A program made the translations under genes and the position numbers. This document shows, piece after piece, positions 33,753-43,755 of a DNA stretch of 64,000 nt. The DNA comes from Phytophthora quininea (lineage: Eukaryota > Oomycota > Peronosporomycetes > Peronosporales > Peronosporaceae): the NCBI GenBank assembly GCA_011947345.1, contig JAAVTG010000559.1, positions 1 to 64,000 on the forward strand, given 5' to 3'. Numbering within the stretch: the stretch's first letter is position 1; every line of letters starts with the position of its first letter. Under the pieces are notes generated by a model. That model was not told the DNA's origin. It did no database searches and saw only the letters and a program-made list of their open reading frames with translations.

Positions 33753-35755
33753 TTGTCTGCTTCATGTTCGAGCACGGTGCATTATTCGGTGCAGGACATT
33801 TGCATCTTAAACTCCAACTTTATCGATAGTGGTGCTACGCTGGATGGAGTCAGCCCAGACTTTTGCACGGCGAATAACTTGTGGGATAAAGTCGTCGACC
33901 ACCACAAGTTGATGGAGGTAACGCTAGCTGCCAAGCAGAAGATATTAGTCCCCATCAAGACAGTCAAGCTCACTATTTACATGGATCAATTCAAGCCGTA
34001 CGTTAATGACTTTCTAGTCATTGATGTACCAGAATAACAAGACATTCTTCTTAGCATTCCGTGGTTAAAATAAGTAAACCCCGACATCGACTGGGTGGAA
34101 GAAAAGTGAGGCTACGCTTGCAACCCGACGCCATGGTGAATGAAGAAAAATCTAGTAGCAAAAAGAAGAGTCACAAGCGGGACGTGAGAACACCGCACAA
34201 ACCAAATCACCCGGCAGTGAAGGTAGGAGGTGAGCGACATCCTATTTCGCCACGGCATTCGGAAGATAAAAACATCAACCTTTTCACAGGCGGATACTTT
34301 TCGGCTCAAAGCGGAACAACAAAGTACATCACTGGGAAACAATTCCGGCGGATGCTGAAAAAGCCGAAGGATATCGAGTGTATATTTGTGATAAGGCCAG
34401 CAACAGAAAAAGGGGCAAAACAAAGAGAAGAACCGGTTGGCTTAGACAGCTATCGAGGCCATCCTGTATATCCTGTTTTGCTACAGCATCAAGGCGTGTT
34501 TCAGCAGAAGTTGCCGTCTTGCTTACCAGCTCGCGAGCATGGCGAGCATCAAATGGAGGTGGATACAAGGGAACCGATATTTCGGCGACAATGGCGACAG
34601 TCACCGGCCCAAGAACGGGTAATAAGGGACTGGGTCGACGAAATGCTGGCTGCCGGGCTAATTCGCCCGTCAACTTCTCCCCACGGGGCCCCCACATTCT
34701 GCGTAAAAAGCCCGTGGGTTGGAGGATAGTCCATGACTACAGGGCCATGAACTCACACACTATACGACGTACGGTACCCATGCCTCGCAAGGACACGATT
34801 ATCGAGAAGATGCAAGGATCGTACTGGTATTCGTGCATGGACTTATTGAGTGGATACTATCAATTTTGCATGAGAGATGGAGATGTGCCTTTTACTGCTT
34901 TTCAGACTGCCGATGGATCCTACGAGTATCTGGTCCTCCCAATGGGGTTATCGAACGCACCTGCTACATTCAATGAAGGAATTCGAAGAGCGTTAAAGGA
35001 TCTTAGTGATATTTGCCAGTCTTACTTTGACGATATCTATATCTACACGAGATCGAGCTCGCTAGGAGACCATTTGGCGGCGCTCGATCGAGTTCTAACG
35101 CGGCTGGAAAAGCACAAATTCTACGTTAAGCTTTCGAAATGCGTGTTCTGCTCGGACGAGATTCCCTGCTTAGGAGATTATGTCGACAGAGAAGGCGTAA
35201 GAATCGATCCAAAGAAAGTCACCATTCTTCATGACTGGCCATTGCCACGGACCCGGAGCGAACTGCAGTCGTTCTTGGGTACTGCGGCATCGTACAACGA
35301 TTTTGTCGCGACTTCGCGTCCGATGCTGGTCCTTTATTTGACATGTTGAAGGGGCCAAGCAAGCGAGCCATCAGCTGGACAGATGAACTTCGTGCGCATT
35401 TTCAAGCGCTCAAGCAAAAATTGGATCAACTCCGGTGCTAGCAATTCCGGATTTTAACAAACCATTCAGTTTGCGAATGGATGCGAGTGATCAGGCCATT
35501 GGTGGGGTTCTCATCCAAGAGGAAGTTAACGGGGATGAAGTAATGGAAAGACCTGTAGCCTTTGGAGGCAGAAAATATAAAGACGCCGAGAAGAACTACT
35601 CTATTCGCGAGAAGGAGTTACTGGCAATCCTATTCGGGCTTCGATTGTGGAGAGTGTATCTTCTCGACAAGCCTTTCGTCGTCGAGACAGACCACCGCTC
35701 GCTAGAAACTCTGTTTACCCAGAAGACGATATCGCGTCGCGTGGCATATCTGTAA
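33753..35755 (+). pseudogene. Chromovirus Pol: protease, reverse transcriptase, RNase H (broken)
   Basis: Protease active site in NFIDSGATLDGVSPDFC (about 33,820). A TAA follows the conserved LLSIPWLK near 34,070. RT motifs: IRDWVDEMLAAGLIRPSTSP, KPVGWRIVHDYRAMNSHTIR, LPMGLSNAPATFNEGI and catalytic YFDDIYIYT (about 35,025). RNase H: FSLRMDASDQAIGGVLIQEE and YSIREKELLAILFGLRLWRV. Frame changes near 34,700, 35,335 and 35,430 split it. Confidence 0.85.
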
Positions 35756-35765
35756 TAAGCAGATA

Positions 35766-36533
35766 TTGTACCGAGCGCCATGCGATGAACAATCACGACT
35801 TGTTCTGCCCAACATTGGTGAAATTATTGATTCTCTTCTGTACGAATTTCACGACGTGAAGTGTTATGGACATCCTGGAGTTGATAGAACGTTACGGTTG
35901 GTGGAAAAAGCTTACTATTGGCGTAACTTGGAGCGATCCGTACGAGCGTATGTTCGATCCTGCGAAGTTTGTCAGCGCACGAAAGGACGAACTACGAAGC
36001 CCCCAGGACTGCTGCGATCCCATCCAATTCCAACAGCAAGATGGACGCATCTTGCAATGGACTTTATCGTTGCGCTACCAGGAACGAAGTCAGGGTACGA
36101 TGCAATCATGGTCGTGATCGATCGATTAACCAAAAGGGCGCATTTCCTACCAACAACAACGAATGCCACGACATTTGAAACAGCTACCTTGTACCGAGAC
36201 CGCGTGTTTGTGCTGCATGGAGTACCAGAAGAGATATTATCAGATCGAAACCCAAAGTTTACTTCTGAGCTATGGACAAATCTGTGTGCGATGCTTGGCA
36301 CGCGTCAGAAGCTGACCGCAGCTTTCCGACAACAAGCGAATGGAGTAACAGAGCGGGTCAATCACGCTATTGAGAATTTTCTGCGTGCATTTAGCAATAG
36401 TAACAGCGATGATTGGGATGAACTGTTAGCGCTAGCGGAGTTTGCCTACAACTCGCGTTATCAAGCGTCTATTCAGATGTCTCCCTTCAAAGCTGACTTG
36501 GGATATCTGCCGATGACACCAATCTCTCTGTGA
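35766..36533 (+). pseudogene. Chromovirus integrase core
   Basis: HHCC domain: the H of CYGHPGVDRTLRLVEKAYYW and CEVCQRTKG. Catalytic DDE in LAMDFIVALPG, ILSDRNPKFTSELW and VTERVNHAIENFLR. Ends PMTPISL at a stop at 36,531. The GPY-type linker (LVVLSPANLATF at about 36,700) follows in another frame and is then cut by the 755-bp insert. Confidence 0.88.
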
Positions 36534-36772
36534 ACGCTACAACAAGATAACGCGGTGACGGCTCGTGCTAATAGTACCCTAGGTAAAGAATTTATCGAAA
36601 CCCAAAAGACTTGCTAGCCACAGCAAGACGCGCCTTGCAGTCGTCACAGGATCGCATGAGTCACATCTATGATCAACACAGACCAATCCAGCAGTTTGCT
36701 GTCGGTGACCTCGTAGTATTGTCTCCTGCAAATTTGGCTACATTTCATGCTGGCACAACAAAAAGAAGTTGG

Positions 36773-37527
36773 AGTAGGCAGGGTGATGACGCACAGGTAC
36801 CATCAAGATGGCACAGGACACGAACTGCGAGTAGTTGCAGGAAGAGGGCGAAACAGAGAAGATTGCCAGCGGTAGACGGCATTTAGCAACGGAAGCCGAA
36901 GATCGCAGTCGAGGAGGCGCTGAAGCGGAGCTGAAAGGACGTAGGTAGAGGATCTTCGGTAGTGTAGGAGAGCGCGGAGGTGGGCAGGCGCCCACCCGCC
37001 TCTCAGTCTCGAGTTTGACAGGATCGGTCAACACTAAAGGGGCTATCTGAGCACTGAAGCGAAAGAGAGTGAGTTAAGTTCATGGGAGTGTTGCATGTGG
37101 GTTACTGAGGGTGCGGACTAGTCCTGGGACGGAGAGACTGGGGTGGTGGTTGATGACCACCAGGGCTCAGGTGGGTGAGGTGTTGTAGCCTACCTGGCCG
37201 TAGACTTGGCGAGGTGAATCCTTGCCGAAGTTCCAGCGTTCTAGTGTGCTTGCATTTTCCATGTGTGTGACTCGGTTGCTTGAGGGTTTTGCAGGTCCGT
37301 GCCGAGCGGACAGCAGATGCCTCCGGTGCCCATGTCGTCTCCGGCTCCTGTGAACGTCACCCATCGCCTGGATGGACCCTCCGCCTGGGAGGTCCTGCTA
37401 CCTGAGCAGGAGACGCCACGGTTGTGCAGCGCCGGCATCTGCCGGATAAGGACGTCCAACAGCCCGACCCAAGAAATACCACACCATTGCAATTACGCTT
37501 GCACCAGTTCGCGATGCCCGCGACGAC
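36773..37527. mobile_element. 755-bp insertion in the chromovirus integrase, possible solo LTR
   Basis: The chromovirus reading breaks between KKL (AAGAAGTTGG, 36,763-36,772) and GPRWIGPY (37,529 on). Removing 36,773-37,527 plus one TTGG copy restores KKLGPRWIGPY, the expected integrase tail. The flanking repeat is TTGG (36,769-36,772 and 37,528-37,531). The insert has no long frame and no clear terminal inverted repeat. It starts AGTAGGCAGGG, like the AGT start of the inner element LTR, but ends GACGAC. A solo LTR of another Ty3-type family is the best guess. Confidence 0.6.
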
Positions 37528-37977
37528 TTGGGACCGAGGTGGATTGGTCCATATGCAGTTGATGAACAAGTTGGACACGATTACTACCGACTGGAACTAC
37601 CAACTCGAGTGAAATTCCACCCCGTCTTTCATACATCAATGTTAAAGCCATACGTGCCTAGTAACCGGCCAGATCAGACGGTTTTCGAGGTGCGATTGCC
37701 TGGTGGTAGTGAGGGAGAGTTGGTTGAGGATATTGTCGGCTGCCGAAAACGAAAAGGCAAGCAAGAATATCACGTGAAGTGGATAGGACAAGCAGAATTA
37801 ACATGGGAACCTCTCGAAAACCTGCAATACGTCCTCGATTTGGTGAATCGATATCATCTAAAGCTCAAGACCCAGAGAAAACAGAAAACAACAAAAACGA
37901 CAGCAACAGTAAGGACTTCTCTTGGCGGTGGGAATATCATGACAAACCAAGACCTTCTCTTGGAGGAGGGAATGTGA
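37528..37977 (+). pseudogene. Chromovirus integrase tail and chromodomain
   Basis: Integrase tail GPRWIGPYAVDEQVGHDYYR and FHPVFHTSMLKPYVPSNRP, then the chromodomain EDIVGCRKRKGKQEYHVKWI ... ELTWEPLENL with the aromatic-cage positions present. In chromoviruses this domain directs integration to heterochromatin marks. The stop (37,975-37,977) lies in the first bases of the right LTR. Confidence 0.88.
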
Positions 37978-38358
37978 CAGGATCATGATGAAGCCAGGAG
38001 CCAGGAGCAAGAAGCAACGGACGAGTACCCAGAGGAGCAGATGCTCGGGATAAACCAATGACAAGCGGCCATTTTAACAAGATTAGTATGGAGTAGCGAG
38101 TGCGGAAAGAATGAGGTTCAAGTCGAAGCACCGAACGGAGTGGCGACTCGTCCCATTCATTCTTGAATCAACCAAAGACAAAACAAGTCTTCACTGCTCT
38201 GGCCAAGCAGACGTGTGATTCTTCTAAGACCTCTAAGACTGAGCGTGAACGCGCACGACTCAACAATTAAATAAACGACCTGCTTCCTCTTAAGTGCTAC
38301 CAAGATCCTCGTTAGTCAGAGCTCCGGCTACACTGAGAGCTCTGCTAACTTCGTGACA
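37973..38358 (+). repeat. Right LTR of the chromovirus
   Basis: 386 bases, TGTGACAGG to TTCGTGACA, uninterrupted; lacks about 143 bases present in the left LTR. Followed by target copy AGCCA (38,359-38,363). Confidence 0.93.
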
Positions 38359-38363
38359 AGCCA

Positions 38364-38977
38364 CCACTCGCCAGAAACATCTTTAACAAAGTCGGCCACA
38401 AGAGTCTGCACCTGAATCCGTAGACGCTGCTCAATGTACCGGACTATCTAGAAACGTGAACGAAAGCAGAAACGATGAGCTATGATGATTATATATGCTG
38501 TGAGAATCACTTACCCGCAAATTGAGTTCGGAGACGACAGCGCACCCTCGTTCTGTAAGTTTGACGAATGTGCAGGCTTTATCGGTCTGGACGCTTGTAC
38601 AAAGTCGATTGACCACGGGAATGCTTGAACTTTTGTCCTCTGAAACGATTGTCGACGTGCTGGAAGTCCTCGCCACCCGGGGTGTGGTCTGCGGCTGCAT
38701 ACCTGACGTCGGTGATGCCGGAGCATTGGGGTCTCGGAACGGCTCGACGTTGCTGATCATCCAGGCGTGAGCTGGTTTACCTGCTTCGAACACGGCCCGC
38801 TGGACGAAAGCTTTGGCGCCGTTGCACTTGACAAATTGCTGAAGTGCAAACGATTTGTGCATCGCCATGACGCCATTGAGTAGCGACCTGACCTCGCCCA
38901 GATTGAGTAGACGCAGTTGATTTCCTTGCGAAACAAGTAAAGACGAACCGCCAGTACCAAGTTCTCCACGAGAGTGG
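38364..38977 (-). pseudogene. Large uncharacterised protein, 5'-side fragment of unit 1
   Basis: Matches 46,402-47,015 of the unit 2 copy. It carries the start of exon 3 (to 38,447), an intron, and exon 2 from 38,515 up to the duplication breakpoint (VMAMHKSFALQQFVKCNGAK, HAWMISNVEPFRDPNAP). The gene is cut at 38,977, so exon 1 and the promoter are missing. Together with 16,948-19,594 it is the pseudogene split by the chromovirus. Confidence 0.9.
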
Positions 38978-39555
38978 CTTGCGGCCTGCTGCTGACCACC
39001 ATGTTCCTGCTGGAGACGCCGTTCGAGGGCTTCGACGCGGCGCTCACAGCGGCAGTGGATGTCGTGTTTACGTTCGTGGCCATCGTCATCCTGAACAAGA
39101 CGCCGTCGGCTTTTTCGGTGCGGAAATTATACGGCCTTTGTTACCTGGTGAAGGAGATTGAGGTTTATACTGTGTATTGCAGATTGGATTTATGGTCGGT
39201 TCGTCGCTGGTGGTGATTGTGCTGTCGTTCCAAGGAGCGGTGTACTGGGTACGAGGAGCGATTGGAGTTGCCGGATTTTAGAGACGTTGACAATTGGTAT
39301 GGTGGTTGCTAGGGACTGAGTGCACACAAGAATGCTCGAGTGAATGCGAGCTATGCAGCTTGCGTTATCCATGTTCTGATCGGTACGATCCAGTCCATCG
39401 TGACGTCCGTCGTCGTCAAGTCCAAGGAGGACGTTATCGATACATACGCGGCCTACGAGTACATCCCTGATAGCGGATACGCCGACAATGTGGTGCTGTC
39501 CAACATGAGATCTCCCATCAGCTACCAGACTTCGATCCCCACTGCAGACATTTAA
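38978..39555 (+). pseudogene. Four-helix membrane protein, 5'-truncated (unit 2)
   Basis: Begins inside exon 2 (CGLLLTTMFLLETPFEGFDA) at the duplication breakpoint and keeps all later exons and the end (SYQTSIPTADI, stop 39,553-39,555). Exon 1, its start codon and promoter are absent. An internal methionine (TTMFLLE) could start a shorter protein, but there is no promoter of its own. It differs from unit 1 by V-to-E (TPFVGF/TPFEGF) and a few silent or intron changes. Confidence 0.85.
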
Positions 39556-39663
39556 GTTTTTTTTTCTTTTGCTTTGCAGTGTGGCATGGTTAGAACATGC
39601 TACGCACTGTGTACATGTCCAGCACAATGGAGATGCTTTTTGTTGTTGTTGTTTTGGATACTA

Positions 39664-42384
39664 TCAGCCCTGTTGTTTAATCTCGCCGCCGTCGAGTTCT
39701 TGGGTCCAGTCAAATGGCTCCCAGTCCTTTAGAAATGCCAACACGTCGCGTTTTTCACTTTCCAGAGAACGACGATTGTCTCCTTCCCGTCGTCCATACT
39801 TCGGTGGCTCCACCTCTAACATACCAGCTACAACATTCACACCAAAGTCTTGTGGAAACTTCGCTTCATCTTCGATCACATGCGCATATCCCCACGACCT
39901 GCGTTAGTCCGCCACTCAATGTGGAAGTACGAAAACGTGGGCGGGACGTGATTCCGAATCCCGCCTTTGCTGGTGTCGATGATCGGCTTGTGCGTACTCC
40001 ACTCTCCGTCTGCCTGCATCAGTTCCTGCTTAAAGAAAAGCGGTGTATCTAGGGCCAACTCCGTCGCCACAGGAATGCACTCAATTACTGTGTGCCGCTT
40101 CCGATGAGGAGCGCTAGTCTGCTCAATAAAGACCATGCTGGTGTTGTACTGCTTCTCGCACATGCGCACCAAGGCGCTTTGGAAACGAGTGATTTCCTCA
40201 CTTACCTGTTCATCCGCTTGGCCAACAGAGCAAGTGTGGTCGATTGGCACGATCACGCAGTGACCAGGATGCAGTCGAGGACGGCTCGGCACCGCTAGAT
40301 ATGTGAACTCACCTAACGACAGCGTCAAATGGTTCTTGAAAGCAGGACTCTTCATGCACAACTGGCATTTCTGCGTGCGTGCATCCCACTTCTTCGTCTC
40401 ATTCACTGCCATCGCATGTTCACGTTGGGCCTGAGCACGTCGAGTCAGATTCGAGCCAGGGTCCTGCAGCATTTTCATATCTACTTGGTCCTCTTCGTCA
40501 AACCCGCTAGAAAGATTCTGTGCGTTCACTTCCGTGCCCTTGTATCGAGCGCCTAAGCGCACAATATTCCGTGCGTGGACAGCGTCCATGTTGCCTTGTC
40601 CAGCACGTGAGCTAGACATTCGCTCTTCACGCACAAGCTCTTCTAGTGACGCTGCCACATCTGGTCCGCTCATGATCATCGGATCCGTCTGTTTCTTCTT
40701 CCCCTTTCGTGACCCGTAGCGCATGTCTTCCTTTTCCAGCGGAGGCAGAGCACCCGTGATAGCCTCAAAGTGCGGGACAGCAGCGGCGGTTTTCTCGCGC
40801 TCGTACTGAACCTCCAATTCGTTCAACTGCTCCGTCAACTTGCGGAATAGTTCAGTTTTGCCCATCATTTGCGCTCTTAAAGCCTTCGCGGCAAGTTTGT
40901 TCAGCTCAACTTTCACATCGCCAGCATCCTTCTTTGGTGGAGAAGCTACAGAAGAAGCTTTTGCAGATATCTCTGTTTCAAACGGCGCAGCCTTTGCGCG
41001 GGAGATGTCTGTGGAACCTCCGGTACTGACAAGTTGCTGGGCTTCCTGCCGCCATACAAAAATGCGTTTCTCTTCTCTAATTCTTCCCGCTCGGCCGCCA
41101 TTCTTGCCTCGTCAACAACTCGCGTTGGTGTTGTAGCCCTGTTAGGCTTCTTCTGCTCTTGCTGGACTGTTGTCGGAGTCGACGATTGATTCTTTTCCTT
41201 CCCTTCTGTTTTGCTACTCTCGTCACGATCACGTCGCACAGGAGAACGAGAACGACGTCGAGATTGAGATCGCGATCGCCGTTCCGATTTCCGCTGACGC
41301 TTTGCACGGTCAGACCTTCCTTGGCTTCGACTGCGGCTACGGCTACGGTGACGGGAGTTGTATCGCCGTGAATCGCTGCGAGACCTGTCACCACGTCTGG
41401 ACTTCCTCGAGTTATTATCACGATCTTCAAAATCTGGCAACTTGTCGTAGTCAATCGGTTCGTCTTCTTCTTCGTCATCTCCTCGGCGCATAGAGCCACG
41501 TTCTGTATGAGACCGTGTTCGACTATCATCTTGCATGCTTTGACTCACAGATCGCTGCACGCGCGTGGAGTAGTTGGACAGTAGCGTCTTATCCTTCGCA
41601 TCTCGTCCAATGTGGAGAGTTCGTCGTTCCCTTCCAGGCTTGTTGCTGTCCTCACCATCGATACGATGGCGTTTGTACTGTAGATGAGCATTGTCTCGTG
41701 CGGAACCTCGTGCGCTCTCTTTCAGTGCATTGACAGATCCAAACCGCTCGTTAACGACGTCCTCCAGGGTCGACCCAGAGGCTCGTGCACAGTCTTCTGC
41801 CCGCTTCAGCATTTTGGCTCGCCAACTCGCTCCTCCATCGCCAAAAAGCGGCACATCTCCGTCATCTTCTACCTTACTTTCTTCAGGAGCATTTCCCTCC
41901 CCACGCACGATTTCACTGGAGACTGTGGGCGCTGCGTCTGGGTTTTTAGGGTCGTAGAGTCCATAAACCATGCCAGTGACGGGCTCTCTCATGCCTGCTT
42001 CGATCTCGTCCTGGATTTTCTTTTGTTTGGCTTCTTCTTTCAGCTCCTCTGCTGTCTTCACGACCTCCATCGGCTCTGCATCCGGCCTCATAAAAGGCTG
42101 GTAACAACAGAATCAGGTTACCTCTCTATAGGAACAACTACCAACGTTTGTCTTACCATGGACATCCAGCCGTCTCTCGGCAACGCTGTCTTGGCTCCCT
42201 CGCTATTGTCATCCTCTACCTCCTCGTCGCTGATGCTGTGTCTCCTGTGCTTGTGCTTCTTCTTGCCGTCCTTCCTCTTCTTTTTGTCCTTCTTGTCCTT
42301 CTTCCCGCGCTTCTTGTCCCTCCTGTCGCCCTCGTTGGCCTCTGCGCGGCTCACGAACTTGAGACCTTGCAGAAGCGAGCTCAT
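39664..42384 (-). CDS. CWF19L2: CWF19-like splicing factor (unit 2 copy, more intact)
   Basis: Same gene as 12,362-15,089. The CwfJ_C_1 region is one open stretch of 346 residues here (40,916-39,876), including [20 protein letters not shown], where unit 1 is broken. It still has the two shifts shared with unit 1 (near 41,030 and at the CCCC run 39,890-39,893), after which [16 protein letters not shown] continues in the next frame. The lysine-rich KKD tract in exon 1 is one 9-base unit shorter than in unit 1. Substitutions against unit 1 are few (for example PMTM/PMIM, VDLK/VDMK). This is likely the functional copy if the shared shifts are sequencing artefacts. Confidence 0.88.
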
Positions 42385-42578
42385 CGTTTGTGGTACAGCT
42401 ACAACCCTTCAATGATTGGATGAAAAAAATATTAAATGCCATAATCCCTAATGATGATTGTCGTTTTGATGACGTATATTGATTATGATGACCATAGCTC
42501 TAACCAAAGCAGCAGGGCGGTCAAGCAATCACTGATTGTTTGGCACCAAACAGAGCAGATCGTTGCGCTTTGAACGAC

Positions 42579-42593
42579 CTCATTCCTCAATTC
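42579..42593 (+). promoter_or_regulatory. Oomycete Inr-like initiator of the SDR gene (unit 2)
   Basis: CTCATTCCTCAATTC, 44 bases before the SDR start, is the counterpart of the element at 16,729-16,743 with one base changed. Confidence 0.6.
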
Positions 42594-42636
42594 ACAACGA
42601 CAACCACACCCGCAAGCTTCATCACAAGTCTACAGC

Positions 42637-43640
42637 ATGGCCATCTGCGTCGACTCCACTTCCACTGAGACCCGTGCTCAAGTGCCGGACAATTGGGAAG
42701 CTAGCAATATTCCCTCCCAGAAGGGCAAACTCGCCATCGTCACGGGCGCCAACTCGGGTATTGGATTTGAGACGGCTCTCCAACTCGCTCGCAAAGGAGC
42801 CGACGTGGTGCTCGCCTGTCGTAATGAAGTTCGCGGTTTGGAAGCCGAGAAGAAGCTGCGAGAAGCGTTGGCCTCGAATGCCGACGCTGGCCAAGTCGAG
42901 TTCAAGAAGCTGGACGTAAGTGATCTCAGTAGCGTGCGCAAGTTTGCGGACGATTTCAAGGCCACGCACGACCGTCTCGACCTGCTGATCAACAACGCTG
43001 GAATCATGGCCGTGCCGTACTCCGAGACGGTGGATGGCTACGAGCGGCAGTTTGCAACCAACCACTTGGGCCATTTCGCGTTGACGGCCCAGTTGTTCCC
43101 TCTCCTAAAGCAGAGCACTCCGTCTCGCGTGGTGAACGTCAGCAGTCTGGCTCACAGGAATGCCGACCTCGCTCACTTTAAGCCCGGAGAGATTGTGCGC
43201 CCCGAGAAGGGATACCAGGCCACGACAGTGTACGGAGACTCAAGCTGTGCAACTTGCTGTTTACCAACGAGTTGCAACGCCGCATCGACACTCGGAATGT
43301 GGCAGGCGTGACGGCAGTGACTTGCCACCCGGGGATTACGAGAACGAACCTCCTCGACGCGCCGACTACTGAGCGAGGCTGGCTCGGCAGTCTCGGCTGG
43401 CGATTCTTTGGAGTGTTGCCACTTTTTCAAGAGATAGATGCGGGTGCGTTGCCCACACTGTACGCTGCAACGGGAGCTGGTGTCCGAGGTGGAGACTTCT
43501 ACGGGCCCAGCAAGTTCCTTGAGTTCTGGGGACCACCAACGAGAGTGCAGCCGAAAACAACTGCGCACGACGAGGCGGCAGCGCGCACGCTGTGGGAGGA
43601 GAGCGAGCGTCTCGCCAAGCTCAAGTTTGACGTGCAGTAA
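42637..43640 (+). CDS. Short-chain dehydrogenase/reductase (unit 2 copy, inverted)
   Basis: Single exon from ATG 42,637 to stop 43,638-43,640, with TGANSGIG, LLINNAG and VYGDS. The same missing base just after YGDS (near 43,243) is present as in unit 1; apart from that the second half (LFTNELQRRIDTRNVAGVTA to ERLAKLKFDVQ) is one open frame, cleaner than unit 1. Orientation is opposite to unit 1. Changes concentrate around 43,090-43,220 (AQLFPLLKQSTPSRVVNVSS against ARLFPLLKKSTASRVVNISS). Homology to unit 1 ends a few bases past the stop and shortly before the promoter. Confidence 0.87.
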
Positions 43641-43755
43641 CTTTGCCCGTTCCAAATTGTACATCCTACTTGCGCTAGTTTGGTGCAGTATTATAGTCGT
43701 TTGTTCTCTGTGGTTGCGTGAATCCGGCTCTTATTTCACTGTAGTTAGGTGAATT

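Larger units (their letters stand above)
19595..38358 (+). mobile_element. Chromodomain Ty3/gypsy LTR retrotransposon containing nested insertions
   Basis: The element starts TGTGACAGGATCATGATG and ends CTTCGTGACA, with 5-bp target duplications on both sides. It is inserted antisense in the large-protein gene. Removing four nested insertions (hAT, LINE fragment, inner Ty3/gypsy and the 755-bp insert, each with one flanking repeat) leaves about 5.9 kb, a normal size. Order on the plus strand: LTR, gag with CCHC knuckle, protease (DSGAT), RT (YFDDIYIY), RNase H, integrase, chromodomain, polypurine tract (GGAGGAGGGAA), LTR. This order marks a chromovirus. Coding parts carry frameshifts, at least one in-frame stop and two insertions, so this copy cannot be autonomous. 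Confidence 0.93.
11675..38977. repeat. Tandem segmental duplication, unit 1 (interrupted)
   Basis: Sequence from 11,675 (CTTGCGGCCTGC) to 19,594, then 38,364-38,977 after removal of the transposon stack, matches 38,978-47,015. The match covers the membrane protein, CWF19-like gene, SDR and large-protein gene. By eye, about 17 differences were seen in the 2.9 kb around the CWF19-like gene, so the units are recent. Unit 1 is about 0.5 kb longer because of non-matching DNA at about 15.14-15.68 kb, and its SDR lies on the other strand. Confidence 0.9.

Noticed and set aside
19595..38358. A single giant transposon with captured genes
   Set aside because: All internal coding parts are explained by separate elements with their own terminal repeats and target duplications; no host gene is captured.
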